Origin: an uncultured Verrucomicrobiota bacterium
GTDB lineage: Bacteria; Verrucomicrobiota; Kiritimatiellia; Kiritimatiellales; Tichowtungiaceae
Length of the DNA stretch: 64,000 nt
NCBI GenBank assembly: GCA_903831085.1
Contig: CAIKWE010000039.1
Location: 1-64,000, forward strand
Reading direction: 5' to 3'
In this document: in pieces, positions 36,750 to 45,380 of the stretch
Layout: every line of letters begins with the position of its first letter
How positions within the stretch are numbered: the stretch's first letter is position 1
The notes under the pieces: model-generated
Told to the model about the DNA's origin: nothing
Databases searched by the model: none
What the model saw: only the letters and a program-made list of their open reading frames with translations
Made by a program: the position numbers and the translations under genes

Positions 36750-37891
36750 CGTTTGAATTTGCAACCGCCGGAAGGATACTTTTCGGCAACGGAACGCTGG
36801 CGCAGGCCGCGCCGGCCGCCGCCGGGTTGGGCCGTCGTGCGTTGGTCGTGACCGGACGGAACACGGAGCGCGCCCGTCCTTTGCTCGACGCATTGCAAAA
36901 AGAAAATGTCGGCGCGGAACTTTTCACCGTCGGTGGTGAGCCGACGGTTGCGGAGGTTCTTAAAGCGGTGGAACGCGCCCGATCGGCGCAGTGCGATCTG
37001 GTGATCGGCTTTGGCGGCGGCAGTGTCATTGATCTCGCCAAAGCGGCCGCCGCGCTGATGACCAATCCCGGCGATCCGTTTGATTATCTGGAAGTGATCG
37101 GTAAAGGTCTGCCGCTTAGGGAGCGGCCCGCGCCGTGCATCGCGATTCCAACCACCGCCGGAACCGGGGCGGAAGTGACGAAAAATTCCGTGCTGGCTTC
37201 GCCGGAACATCGCGTCAAAGTCAGCATCCGTCATCCGCTGATGATGCCGGTTCTGGCCATCGTCGATCCCGAATGTACGCTTTCTATGCCGCCCGCCGTG
37301 ACGGCGGCGACCGGACTTGACGCGCTGACCCAGTTGCTGGAAGCCTTCATTTCCAAAAAGGCCAATCCGGCGACCGATGGATTCTGCCGCGAGGGACTGC
37401 CGTGTATAGTGCGCTCACTGTGCCGCGCCTTTGAAAACGGATCGGATCTCAAAGCACGCGAGGACATGTCTCTGGCTAGCCTGTTCAGCGGACTGGCGCT
37501 CGCCAATGCCGGACTCGGCGCGGTGCATGGATTTTCCGGGCCGATCGGTGGAATGTTCGACGCGCCGCACGGCATGGTCTGCGCGGCTCTGCTTCCGCAT
37601 GTTATGAAAGCCAATCTGACGGCGCTTAAAGCACGTCAGCCGGAATCGCCCGCGCTGGTGAAGCTGACGGAATTTGCGCAACTGACCGGCGGCGCAACGG
37701 CGGAAGACGGAATTAAATGGATTGCCGGACTGTGCCGCGACTTGCAGGTTCCGCCGCTCTCCGCGCTCGGTGTGGCGGAAAAAGATTTTTCCGCGCTGGT
37801 TGCAAACGCACAGCGCGCCAGCAGTATGAAGACCAATCCGGTTGAACTGACGGAGCGCGAGCTGACGCAGATTTTGCATGCCGCCTTATGA
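36746..37891 (+). CDS. iron-containing alcohol dehydrogenase
   Basis: A 381-aa NAD(P)-dependent family III alcohol dehydrogenase. It has nucleotide loop [32 protein letters not shown], and metal ligands expected at Asp in [12 protein letters not shown] and the His residues of [20 protein letters not shown]. Typical length. The substrate cannot be told. It overlaps the ABM gene upstream and the pseudouridine synthase downstream by 4 bases each. Confidence 0.93.
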   Translation: MTFEFATAGRILFGNGTLAQAAPAAAGLGRRALVVTGRNTERARPLLDALQKENVGAELFTVGGEPTVAEVLKAVERARSAQCDLVIGFGGGSVIDLAKAAAALMTNPGDPFDYLEVIGKGLPLRERPAPCIAIPTTAGTGAEVTKNSVLASPEHRVKVSIRHPLMMPVLAIVDPECTLSMPPAVTAATGLDALTQLLEAFISKKANPATDGFCREGLPCIVRSLCRAFENGSDLKAREDMSLASLFSGLALANAGLGAVHGFSGPIGGMFDAPHGMVCAALLPHVMKANLTALKARQPESPALVKLTEFAQLTGGATAEDGIKWIAGLCRDLQVPPLSALGVAEKDFSALVANAQRASSMKTNPVELTERELTQILHAAL

Positions 37892-38790
37892 ATTCATACA
37901 GCAAATCCATCATTCCGTCTTATGTGACTCTTCCTGAGGACGGTGGCTTTGCGACGATTTATGAGTTTATTTTGTTTCGGTTCCCGCGCATTCCGGAATC
38001 GGTTTGGCGGGAACGAATTGAACTTCATAAGGTGCGTTTCGATGATGGCGAGCTGATCGGGCTGGTTACCCCTTATCAGGCGCACCGCCGCATCTGTTAT
38101 TATCGGGAGGTCATCAACGAAATGAAAATCCCTTTCGAGGAAGATGTCATCTTTGAGAATGATGATTTCCTGGTGGCCGATAAGCCCCATTTTCTGCCGG
38201 TTCATCCTGCGGGGGAATATGTAAACGAGACGCTGGTCACGCGACTGCGCACGAAGTACGGATATGAAGAGCTGGGTCACGCGCATCGGATCGACCGATT
38301 AACCGCCGGCCTGGTGCTCTGTGTAAAAAACTGTTCAAAGCGCGGTTTGTACCAGCAGATGTTTAGGGAAGGTTCGGTGAAAAAGATTTACCTCGCGGCG
38401 GGAAAGCTTCCGGCGGAGACCGGCCAAACTCATTGGCATATCAAGGCGCGGATGGAAACCCGCGACCATTTTCACATGCAGATTGTTCCGGGCGGGCCGG
38501 TCAATTCGGAGAGCATCATTGACCTCATCGACCGCCGTGACGGGATCGGGTTGTTCCGCCTGCAACCAGTAACGGGCAAAAAACATCAACTCCGCGTGCA
38601 TCTGTGTGAGATCGGATCGTGCATCATTAACGACCCGTTGTATTCGGATTATTCAGATCTGGAAGCCGGGGATGATTATCAGCGGCCGATGCAGCTGCTG
38701 GCGCACCGCATTGAATTCACTGATCCGGTGACGGGAAAGCACATGGAGTTCAAGAGTAAGCGGTTGCTCAGCTTATTTCCCGAACCTTAG
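37888..38790 (+). CDS. RluA-family pseudouridine synthase
   Basis: A 300-aa RNA-modifying enzyme. The catalytic Asp lies in HAHRIDRLTAGLVLCV, preceded by VADKPHFLPVHPAGEYVNET and followed by LQPVTGKKHQLRVHLCEIG. The N-terminal 85 residues are not a clear S4 domain. The target (rRNA or tRNA uridine) is uncertain. Coupled by ATGA to the dehydrogenase. Confidence 0.92.
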   Translation: MNSYSKSIIPSYVTLPEDGGFATIYEFILFRFPRIPESVWRERIELHKVRFDDGELIGLVTPYQAHRRICYYREVINEMKIPFEEDVIFENDDFLVADKPHFLPVHPAGEYVNETLVTRLRTKYGYEELGHAHRIDRLTAGLVLCVKNCSKRGLYQQMFREGSVKKIYLAAGKLPAETGQTHWHIKARMETRDHFHMQIVPGGPVNSESIIDLIDRRDGIGLFRLQPVTGKKHQLRVHLCEIGSCIINDPLYSDYSDLEAGDDYQRPMQLLAHRIEFTDPVTGKHMEFKSKRLLSLFPEP

Positions 38791-38818
38791 AGTTTTGCAG
38801 AAATTGGTGCAGGCGGTG

Positions 38819-39097
38819 TCACTCTGAAAGGTCGATGTGTTTTAGTTTTTTCTTCACGGCCAGAAAGCGCCGCCAGCCCCAGATGGCGCAAAAGGCCGCG
38901 CTGCCCATCAGCAACCATCCGCTGATCTGCAGGATGATGCTTTCCGGGAAAAATTTAATCATGCTCCCGCCCGCCGCCAACAAGCCGATGGAGGTTCGCA
39001 GGTAGGCCAGCCAGGTTCGTTCATTCGCCAGCGCTGTGCGCTCCTGCGCCAGATGATCGCGCAGAATCATTTCTTCTTTGCTGAACTGTGAGTACAT
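38819..39097 (-). CDS. DUF202-family small membrane protein
   Basis: A 92-aa protein with the DUF202 signature HLAQERTALANERTWLAYLRT and two hydrophobic helices (SIGLLAAGGSMIKFF; IILQISGWLLMGSAAFCAIW). Function is unknown in the family. It is divergent from lplA, whose chosen start is 63 bases away. Confidence 0.88.
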   Translation of the reverse strand: MYSQFSKEEMILRDHLAQERTALANERTWLAYLRTSIGLLAAGGSMIKFFPESIILQISGWLLMGSAAFCAIWGWRRFLAVKKKLKHIDLSE

Positions 39098-39159
39098 ACC
39101 GGTTTCCTGTTTGGTTTTTAGGTCGAGATTCTGCTGAAAGGCCGCTAATTTACTGCACC

Positions 39160-40029
39160 ATGCTGATCGTCACAACAGATAATCGTGATATTTACCGCAA
39201 CCTCGCGGTCGAGGAATGGCTACTCGATCATGCCGACCGGCTTCGCCCTGAGGCTTCGCCGCGTCAAGTCCGGCGCGGGCCGATTCTGTTTCTATGCGTC
39301 AATTCGCCGTGCGTGGTAATTGGTAAAAATCAGAACCCGTGGAAAGAGTGCCGGTTGTCGCTGATGGAAAAAGAGGGCGTGCCGCTGGCGCGGCGGATTT
39401 CCGGTGGCGGCGCGGTCTATCACGACGAAGGCAACCTTAACTTCGGCGTCATCGTGCCGCGCACGGAATACCGCGAGGGGAAGCAGTATGAACTGATTTT
39501 CCAAACTCTGGAAAAATTCGGGGTGAAGGCTTCCAAGCTTCGGAAAAACTCGCTGGCGGTGGACGGCAAAAAGTTTTCCGGACAGGCTTTCTGTTTTCGC
39601 GGACAGCACGTTTTGCATCACGGCACACTGCTGGTCAACAGCGACCTCGACCGGCTCGGACGCTACCTCGGTTCTGAAATCGAAGGTATCCAGACTAAAG
39701 CCGTTGCTTCCGTTCCGTCGGAAGTGATGAATCTGGCGGATGCCGCGCCGGGGATCACGGTGGAGAAGCTCTCTGATGCGCTTATTGAAACATTCAAGGG
39801 GATGTATGGGAAGGATGGAAGATCGGAAGAATGGAAGGATGAAAATATTCCGGAGGCGGAGCTTTTTCCGACCATTGGAAAAATTTCTTCCAACGATTGG
39901 AAACTAAACCACACTCCGCGCTTTCAGGTGACGATCAATGGCCAAACGCTCGAAGTCGAAAAAGGCCTCATCACCAATCTCGCGGGCAATCCGCTGTTTA
40001 AAGATTGGCCGGATGGGCATTCCCGCTAA
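39160..40029 (+). CDS. lplA: lipoate-protein ligase A
   Basis: A 289-aa enzyme attaching lipoate to lipoyl domains. It has WLLDHADR and LCVNSPCVVIGKNQNPW, the catalytic/binding RRISGGGAVYHDEGNLNFGV, and the lipoyl-AMP lysine region RKNSLAVDGKKFSGQAF. The ATG at 39160 is chosen because homology begins at MLIVTTDNRDIYRNLAVEEW; the frame is open back to 39088. The gene holds three TTCCAA/TTGGAA palindromes (encoding FQTLEK, FPTIGK and SNDWK) and a GGAAGGATGGAAGAT-rich stretch at about 39805-39845. Two displaced copies of its last 60-100 bases lie downstream. Confidence 0.93.
   Translation: MLIVTTDNRDIYRNLAVEEWLLDHADRLRPEASPRQVRRGPILFLCVNSPCVVIGKNQNPWKECRLSLMEKEGVPLARRISGGGAVYHDEGNLNFGVIVPRTEYREGKQYELIFQTLEKFGVKASKLRKNSLAVDGKKFSGQAFCFRGQHVLHHGTLLVNSDLDRLGRYLGSEIEGIQTKAVASVPSEVMNLADAAPGITVEKLSDALIETFKGMYGKDGRSEEWKDENIPEAELFPTIGKISSNDWKLNHTPRFQVTINGQTLEVEKGLITNLAGNPLFKDWPDGHSR
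39497..39515. repeat. in-gene palindrome in lplA encoding FQTLEK
   Basis: ttttccaaactctggaaaa, one mismatch from a perfect dyad, in frame. Confidence 0.7.
39863..39903. repeat. two adjacent in-gene palindromes in lplA
   Basis: tttttccgaccattggaaaaa (39863-39883) and ttccaacgattggaa (39888-39902), in frame, encoding FPTIGK and SNDWK just before the conserved C-terminal tail. Confidence 0.75.
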
Positions 40030-40683
40030 TCAACGTGCAGGGGTTTGATCCCGCAGATATTTCAGTGCATTCATGACGAAAATTCTGCGCGTCTCAGTTA
40101 ATCCCGTTATTCGCAAGCGTTGCGGGCCTTCCATCACAATGGCATACGATGAACCGTTTGAGCGCTGCATCCGGATCGAATCTTCACGGATACTTTTAAC
40201 CGCCATCCAGTCGAACGGCCGCTTCCAGCCGAGCGGGCCGACCCCGATAAATAAGAAGCTCTCTCTACCGATGGACACTTCGACTTTGCCGAAAGCTGAC
40301 ATGAGCGCAATGCTTCCCAACACAAGGGTTCCGAGAAGGAAGGGGATTCCGAAAAGCGACATCGTGAGATCGAATTTTCCTCTGGCAATCTGTGAGCCGT
40401 AGATTCCGCCGAGCGATCCGCCCGACCAGACGCACATGAACGGAATGAGAAAGAAAGCAATCGGCGAACGGGTTGACGCGCCGACAACGACCCGATCCAT
40501 CTCTTTCCGGAACCAGGTGCCTTTCGGAGGATCGCGTAAAACATCGGCGCTGACCGGTTCCTGATCGATGACTTCTGAAATCTTAAACCCGTCATTGCAC
40601 TGGGGGCAGAAAGCCAGATCCGTTGTCATATTCACCTGATCGGGCGGCACGGTCTGTTTACACTTCGGGCATTGAATCTTCAT
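40030..40683 (-). CDS. zinc-ribbon membrane protein, unknown function
   Basis: A 217-aa protein beginning MKIQCPKCKQTV, with a second Cys pair in FCPQCNDGF (a zinc ribbon). Two to three hydrophobic stretches follow (SPIAFFLIPFMCVWSGG; FGIPFLLGTLVLGSIALMSAF), then a C-terminal PH-like beta region (VEVSIGRESFLFIGVGPLGW). The ATG at 40683 follows AGAGGATCAAG; the frame is open to 40722. Its stop abuts the lplA stop tail to tail (40029/40030). It carries a promoter shared in sequence with the gene at 41967-42494. Confidence 0.7.
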   Translation of the reverse strand: MKIQCPKCKQTVPPDQVNMTTDLAFCPQCNDGFKISEVIDQEPVSADVLRDPPKGTWFRKEMDRVVVGASTRSPIAFFLIPFMCVWSGGSLGGIYGSQIARGKFDLTMSLFGIPFLLGTLVLGSIALMSAFGKVEVSIGRESFLFIGVGPLGWKRPFDWMAVKSIREDSIRMQRSNGSSYAIVMEGPQRLRITGLTETRRIFVMNALKYLRDQTPAR

Positions 40684-40720
40684 CTTGATCCTCTTGCTGT
40701 TCAGTGGAGAAGTTGCGGGC

Positions 40721-40749
40721 ATTAAATGCTTTGGGTGCGATCAACTCAA
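40721..40749 (-). promoter_or_regulatory. promoter of the zinc-ribbon gene, shared with a downstream gene
   Basis: On the minus strand TTGAGT and TTTAAT are 17 bases apart, within an AAGCATTTAATGCCC context also found at 42542-42570. A TTCCAAACATTGGA palindrome (40764-40780) sits just upstream of both. Confidence 0.6.
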
Positions 40750-40763
40750 GCGTTCGTGGGGAA

Positions 40764-40847
40764 TTTTCCAAACATTGGATAGGCGATGAATTGGTGAAAC
40801 GCGACCGCCTGTCCTGAGTTCACCGAAGGGCCGGGCGCGGTTTCTCC
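40764..40847. repeat. palindrome plus GGTGAAACGCGACCGCC hairpin element
   Basis: ttttccaaacattggat (40764-40780), then an element from 40793 to 40847 whose arms ggtgaaacgcg and cgcggtttctcc pair. The left arm matches the element at 51994-52048 (ggtggaacgcgaccgcc). Confidence 0.6.
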
Positions 40848-40864
40848 TGCGGCGGACAAGTAAT

Positions 40865-40928
40865 CGCACTCGAAGTTGAAAAGGGCTGCATCACCAAGCT
40901 TGACGGGAATCTGCCGTTTTCAGATCGG
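40865..40928 (+). pseudogene. displaced fragment of the lplA 3' end, copy 1
   Basis: In one frame it reads ALEVEKGCITKLDGNLPFSD, matching the LplA tail TLEVEKGLITNLAGNPLFKD. It has no start and lies 0.9 kb downstream of the true tail in the same orientation. The end of the following minus-strand gene overlaps it. Confidence 0.75.
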
Positions 40929-41714
40929 TTTTTTAGCCTGAAGGTGAGTCGATCCGGAAAGTTGCGTGAGCCGGCTCACCGCATCCTCGAGCGGCTTAAG
41001 GGAGACATCCTCCCACGAATCGTTTTCGTAGTATCCGAACGGATTATCAAGATCCCGAATGAGCATGAGCAGATAGATCATCAGATACGAGATGACGCTG
41101 ACGAAGAACAGCGATTCGTAGAACGGTTCAATCTTCGCCAGAACGAGCCCGACGCAGAGAAGGATGGTGATAATGTCGGCGAGCAAATAGCCCGTGGAAA
41201 CGAAAGAGGTTTCGCGGATCGTGTGGATGCGAATGAGGGTGCGCCGGAGATTGCTCTGTTCCTGCTTCAGGCGAGCGATCAGCGTCGCTTGCGCCCATTG
41301 TTCCATCGCCGCGAACTGCGGGGTTAAATCGTTTAAGTGATCCAGCAGTTCCGCCGTGCGGTGCTTCTTGTGAAACCAGCTCAGAATATCCTGACCCAAT
41401 TGCGACAGAAGAATCAGGCAGGAATTTACATTGGCTTCAGGTTTGGCGATTCCAATGCCGCGAACCTCCTGCGCGAGATTTTCCAGGCAGGCACCCAGTT
41501 CGCCGGGGATACGTTCGCTTTCTTTGAAATCCGCCAGAACTCCGCTCAAAAGAAATCCCATCAGGAAGACGTTGGCGGCTACAATTCCGGAGAACAGCGG
41601 GTTGATGGAAAGGATCTCCCATCCAATGAAATGAATGATGAGTTTTGCGGCGACCACCATGGCGACGACGGCGCTTACTCGCAGTAGAAGCCGGAACCGG
41701 TTATGAATGCGCAT
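40920..41714 (-). CDS. membrane protein of unknown function, bestrophin-like layout
   Basis: A 264-aa protein with four hydrophobic helices in two pairs: residues about 10-30 and 38-60 (IVAANVFLMGFLLSGVLA), then about 172-190 and 198-218 (SLFFVSVISYLMIYLLMLI). A helical cytoplasmic region lies between them, and DLDNPFGYYENDSWEDVSL follows the last helix; the latter resembles the post-helix acidic segment of DUF4239/bestrophin-type proteins. No firm family call. Its C-terminus (LQAKKPI) is encoded antisense to lplA tail fragment 1. Confidence 0.6.
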   Translation of the reverse strand: MRIHNRFRLLLRVSAVVAMVVAAKLIIHFIGWEILSINPLFSGIVAANVFLMGFLLSGVLADFKESERIPGELGACLENLAQEVRGIGIAKPEANVNSCLILLSQLGQDILSWFHKKHRTAELLDHLNDLTPQFAAMEQWAQATLIARLKQEQSNLRRTLIRIHTIRETSFVSTGYLLADIITILLCVGLVLAKIEPFYESLFFVSVISYLMIYLLMLIRDLDNPFGYYENDSWEDVSLKPLEDAVSRLTQLSGSTHLQAKKPI

Positions 41715-41885
41715 TTTTATCCTTACTGTCGAACGAACTTTAACTGTGGTTTATGTGGCGGGTTACTTCTCAATGCTGGTTCTGAAAGTATGGTCTGCAT
41801 GGTTGCGGGTCAATGGAGAAAACGGATTTGCCCTGTCTCGCCACGCTTCAACCCGATCAATGGCAACTTACGCCGGTGTTTCCCG

Positions 41886-41984
41886 CGCTTTCAGGTGACG
41901 CTCAACGGCCAAACGCTTGAAGTTGAAAAAGGCCACATCACAAACCTAGAAGGCCATCCGCTGTTATCAGAATTTCGGAGTTGA
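41886..41984 (+). pseudogene. displaced fragment of the lplA 3' end, copy 2
   Basis: Frame reads RFQVTLNGQTLEVEKGHITN then LEGHPLLSEF and a stop, close to the LplA tail RFQVTINGQTLEVEKGLITN. Upstream (41715-41885) the frame is open but has no recognisable LplA content. The end of the next minus-strand gene overlaps it. Confidence 0.8.
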
Positions 41985-42494
41985 CGCCTTGCGTTGCTGT
42001 TCTTTTTCTTCTCGGTATGCCTTTGTGAAGGCTTCAGCCTCCGGCGTTTCAACAACAAGTGCCAATTTCGCAACTGTAAAGTAGGCGATATTACCGTTGG
42101 TGTTCTTCCAGGTCTTGGGCCGGCTCTGTGTGTCTAAGAACGATGCGATAGGGTTAATAGAGTTAGACTTCTCTTTCCATTGCCCTTCGCCAGCCTCACC
42201 CGCGAGAACGGCTTGTGCTTCGTCAGGTTGAATACGAGGTGATTCCGCAGTTTTTCCTGTCCTGCGGTACTCAAGACGTACGGCCTTTCCGTTTATGAAC
42301 GCGGCTCTAATTCGCCAGCCCTGATAGTTGTACTCTCGGTTGATGGCACCATCGAGGAGCGGCGCAAAGGTGGTTGCAGATTTTCCGTAGCGGTTCAGGC
42401 ATTCTGCCTCCGTCTCGCCGAGTCGGGCGAAGGTTGAGATAGGAGATGCAACGATTATCATAACGAGCACGATGAGACCCCATACGTTTTTCAT
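41967..42494 (-). CDS. secreted hypothetical protein
   Basis: A 175-aa protein with signal peptide MKNVWGLIVLVMIIVASPIS (cleavage near TFA/R). The mature part includes RLGETEAECLNRYG, YQGWRIRAAFINGKAVRLEY and a Lys/Gln-rich tail. No family is recognised. AAAGGAG lies about 7 bases before this ATG. A conserved promoter is at 42542-42570. Its last codons are antisense to lplA fragment 2. Confidence 0.65.
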   Translation of the reverse strand: MKNVWGLIVLVMIIVASPISTFARLGETEAECLNRYGKSATTFAPLLDGAINREYNYQGWRIRAAFINGKAVRLEYRRTGKTAESPRIQPDEAQAVLAGEAGEGQWKEKSNSINPIASFLDTQSRPKTWKNTNGNIAYFTVAKLALVVETPEAEAFTKAYREEKEQQRKASTPKF

Positions 42495-42541
42495 TATCAT
42501 CTCCTTTATAGTTGAGCGTGGTGTTGCCGCGAACTCGGGGC

Positions 42542-42570
42542 ATTAAATGCTTCGGGCGGAAGCAAATCAA
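42542..42570 (-). promoter_or_regulatory. promoter of the secreted hypothetical gene
   Basis: Minus strand TTGATT and TTTAAT, 17-base spacer, with AAGCATTTAATGCCC context identical in layout to 40721-40749. Palindrome ttttccaaaccttggaa at 42586-42602 lies upstream. Confidence 0.65.
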
Positions 42571-42585
42571 TTGCTAGTGAGAAAT

Positions 42586-42602
42586 TTTTCCAAACCTTGG
42601 AA
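42586..42602. repeat. TTCCAA-N3-TTGGAA palindrome upstream of two divergent genes
   Basis: ttttccaaaccttggaa, perfect inner dyad, between the secreted hypothetical gene and the alanine symporter. Confidence 0.8.
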
Positions 42603-42702
42603 GCCTGCGGCCTGAAGTCTGCCGTCTAATTTGCTCTGTTCGCTTGCGGAAGGCGGGCGGAATGTTTAACACTCCCCGAATTCATTTTGAGGAAGGGCGA
42701 GC

Positions 42703-44040
42703 ATGCAAACATTTGAAAAACTGATTTCCATTTTATCGGGCTGGGTGTGGGGCCCGCCGATGCTGATTCTGCTGGTCGGAACCGGCATTTATCTGACGTT
42801 CCTGCTTAAAGGCCTTCAGTTCCGCGCGCTGCCGATGGCGTTTCGCATGATCTGGGAGAAAGATCATGGCCACGCGGGCGATATCAGCCATTTCCAGGCG
42901 CTGATGACGGCGCTGGCGGCGACGGTGGGCATCGGCAATATCGTTGGCGTGGCGACGGCGATTTCGCTGGGCGGCCCCGGCGCGGTGTTCTGGATGTGGA
43001 TGACCGGCCTGGTCGGGATGGTGACGAAGTATTCCGAGGCGGTGCTGGCGGTGAAGTACCGCGAGCACGGACCGCACGGCATGCGCGGCGGGCCGATGTA
43101 TTATCTTTCCAAAGGCGTCGGGCTTCCATGGCTTGGAACGCTGTTTGCCATTTTCACCGCGCTGGCGACGTTCGGGATTGGCGATATGACGCAGGCCAAT
43201 GCCACCGCCTCAATTTTCCAGACGGTCTTTCACATCGAACCGTGGGTCACCGGGCTGGTGCTGATGGTGCTGACGGCATTGGTGATTATTGGCGGAATCA
43301 AATCCATCGGCAAATTCACCTCGTTCCTCGTGCCGATCATGATTCTCGGCTACGTGATCGCCGCGCTGATTGTGCTGTTGCTGAATGCAGGCGAGATTCC
43401 GCATGCCTTCGCGCTGATTTTCCGTCACGCCTTTTCGCCTATTGCCGCTGGCGGAGGCATTGCAGGCGCAACCGTTGCGGCGGCAATGCGCTTCGGGATT
43501 GCGCGCGGTGTGTTTTCCAACGAGTCCGGTCTTGGCTCGGCGCCGATCGCCGCCGCTGCGGCGCGTACGCATGATCCGGTCAAGCAGGCGCTGGTGAGCA
43601 TGACGCAGACGTTTATTGATACGCTGGTGGTCTGTACGATGACAGCGCTGGTAATTCTGACGGCGACCTCCTGGACGCAGGGCGTTGCGGCCGGCGAGCT
43701 GACCAGCGCCAGTTTTGCCGAAACGCTGGGCGAGCCTGGACGGATTATCGTGGCGATTTCCACCGCGCTGTTTGCCTATTCGACGCTGATCGGCTGGAAT
43801 TATTACGGCGAGAAAGCGATCGAGTATTTGCTCGGTCCACGCTCAATCAAAATCTATCGCATCATTTTCATCGCGGCGGTAATGGTCGGCTGTATGACCA
43901 AGCTGGAACTGGTCTGGAATATTTCCGACCTGATGAACGGTCTGATGGCTCTTCCCAATCTGATCGGGCTGCTGGTACTGTCCAAGGTGATCAAGGATGA
44001 GACTGACTGCTATTTTAAATCTGCTAAAAAGGATAAATGA
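42703..44040 (+). CDS. alanine/glycine:sodium symporter (AGCS family)
   Basis: A 445-aa inner-membrane transporter with about ten helices. Family features are WGPPMLILLVGTGIYLTFLL, ATVGIGNIVGVATAISLGGP, GPGAVFWMWMTGLVGMVTKY and HGMRGGPMYYLSKG. It imports alanine or glycine with sodium. GAGGAAGGGCGAGC precedes the ATG. The nitroreductase gene follows closely. Confidence 0.95.
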   Translation: MQTFEKLISILSGWVWGPPMLILLVGTGIYLTFLLKGLQFRALPMAFRMIWEKDHGHAGDISHFQALMTALAATVGIGNIVGVATAISLGGPGAVFWMWMTGLVGMVTKYSEAVLAVKYREHGPHGMRGGPMYYLSKGVGLPWLGTLFAIFTALATFGIGDMTQANATASIFQTVFHIEPWVTGLVLMVLTALVIIGGIKSIGKFTSFLVPIMILGYVIAALIVLLLNAGEIPHAFALIFRHAFSPIAAGGGIAGATVAAAMRFGIARGVFSNESGLGSAPIAAAAARTHDPVKQALVSMTQTFIDTLVVCTMTALVILTATSWTQGVAAGELTSASFAETLGEPGRIIVAISTALFAYSTLIGWNYYGEKAIEYLLGPRSIKIYRIIFIAAVMVGCMTKLELVWNISDLMNGLMALPNLIGLLVLSKVIKDETDCYFKSAKKDK

Positions 44041-44044
44041 CACC

Positions 44045-44566
44045 GTGGAAACGATAAAAACGATTATGACGCGGCGAAGTATCCGCGCGTTTGAAAAAAC
44101 GCCGGTGACGGAGGCGCAGATTAAGATTCTGCTGGAGGCCGCGATGAATGCGCCGAGCGCGGGCGACGGACGTCCGTGGTGTTTTGTTGTTACCACCGAC
44201 CGCGCGAAGCTCGACGCGCTGGCCGATGCGGTGGACGAAGGTAACGCGATGTTTAAGCAGGCGCAGGCCGCGATTCTGATCTGTCTGGATGAATCGCTCG
44301 AAAAGTTTAAGGGCTTTGGTCCGCAGGACTGTTCCTGTGCGGCGCAGAATCTTCAACTGGTTGCGCATGATTTGGGGTTGGGCACGGTTTGGATTGCGAT
44401 CATTGGTGTGCCGCCGCGCGTTGCTGGCTGCCGCAAGGTGTTCGGCGTTCCGGAACACATCAAACCGTTTGCGCTTTTTCCGCTCGGCGTTCCTGCTGAA
44501 ACACTGCCCGCCGAAGCCCGGTATGATGAAGCACGAATTCACAGGGAGAGTTGGAGAACGGAATGA
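44045..44566 (+). CDS. nitroreductase-family flavoprotein
   Basis: A 173-aa FMN enzyme. It has TIMTRRSIRAFEKTPVTEAQ (FMN-binding RRSIR), AAMNAPSAGDGRPWCFVV, AAQNLQLVAHDLGLGTVWIA and PFALFPLGVPAE. The GTG at 44045 with AAAAGGAT upstream is preferred over an in-frame ATG at 43997 that lies inside the symporter gene. Electron-acceptor substrate unknown. Confidence 0.9.
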   Translation: METIKTIMTRRSIRAFEKTPVTEAQIKILLEAAMNAPSAGDGRPWCFVVTTDRAKLDALADAVDEGNAMFKQAQAAILICLDESLEKFKGFGPQDCSCAAQNLQLVAHDLGLGTVWIAIIGVPPRVAGCRKVFGVPEHIKPFALFPLGVPAETLPAEARYDEARIHRESWRTE

Positions 44567-44631
44567 TGGAGTGGTGGAACGATGGAATGTTGATGGGGTT
44601 CTTTTCCAGCCTTCCAGTATTCCATCATTCC
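44560..44631. repeat. TGGAAT-rich long inverted repeat, copy 3
   Basis: ggaatgatgga (44560-44570) pairs perfectly with tccatcattcc (44621-44631), with further GGAA/TTCC iterations between. It overlaps the last codons of the nitroreductase gene and may end its transcript. Confidence 0.7.
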
Positions 44632-44677
44632 AAACCGTTTGCCTGAACAGTAGATTTGATAACAATCTGAGGTTAAT

Positions 44678-45379
44678 TTGACATCTATGAGCGCCCGCAA
44701 AACATATTCGATCCGCTGTCCGCAGTGCGGGCATGAGCAGAAGGTGGAACTTTACGATTCCGTCAACGTGACGCAGCAGCCGGAACTGAAAACCGCACTG
44801 TTCGAAAACCGGCTGAACCGCGTTCTATGTAAATCGTGCGAAGCCTCGTTTCGTATTGATAAGCCGTTGCTTTACCACGACCCGGGTCGCAACATCCTGA
44901 TTCACTGGATGCCGGACACCGCCGTTTCGCGCGAAGAGATTCTCGACGAGTTTGACAAGAGCATGGAGGAGCTGCGCGCTGCACTGCCGCCAGACATCGA
45001 GCCGCCGCGCGTGCGGCTGGTTTTCACCCGCGCCGAGCTGGTCGAACTGGTTTTTATCATCGAGGCGGGCATGGAGGAGCGGGTGGTGGAATATATCAAA
45101 TACACCATTCACATGCAGAATATGAAGCGCGTGCCGCCGGCGGAAAAACAGTTGCTGCTCAACGTGCAGGATTCAACCGCCGACGAACTGCTTTTCGCGA
45201 TCCAAAACGCGATGACGTTCGAACTGGAGGATGTTCTGCGCTATCCGCGGACGGCTTACCGCAGTGTGCGTGAAATGTACCGGAAGAATCCGGACGAGTT
45301 CACTGAACTGTTCCCCGGGCCTTATATCAGCGCGCGCGGCGCGCTCATGGCGGAAGAATCCGCCGGCGAAGAGGAATGA
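44678..45379 (+). CDS. CpXC-domain protein
   Basis: A 233-aa soluble protein. The N-terminal zinc-binding pattern IRCPQCGHEQ with a second pair CKSCEASFRI, then PLLYHDPGRNILIHWMP, is characteristic of CpXC proteins, which are of unknown function. The C-terminal half is acidic and helical. TTG at 44678 has GAGG 5 bases upstream; ATG at 44687 is the alternative start. Confidence 0.75.
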   Translation: MTSMSARKTYSIRCPQCGHEQKVELYDSVNVTQQPELKTALFENRLNRVLCKSCEASFRIDKPLLYHDPGRNILIHWMPDTAVSREEILDEFDKSMEELRAALPPDIEPPRVRLVFTRAELVELVFIIEAGMEERVVEYIKYTIHMQNMKRVPPAEKQLLLNVQDSTADELLFAIQNAMTFELEDVLRYPRTAYRSVREMYRKNPDEFTELFPGPYISARGALMAEESAGEEE

Positions 45380-45380
45380 T

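Noticed and set aside
40700-40780. Possible integron attC-like sites flanking the genes after lplA
   Set aside because: The repeated block proved to be a promoter plus palindrome at the 5' side of minus-strand genes. RYYYAAC/GTTRRRY core pairs are not visible and no integrase gene lies in the window.
43124-43138. ttccatggcttggaa in the alanine symporter as another dispersed palindrome
   Set aside because: It encodes GLPWLGT, which fits the normal family sequence at that site, so it may be native rather than an insertion.
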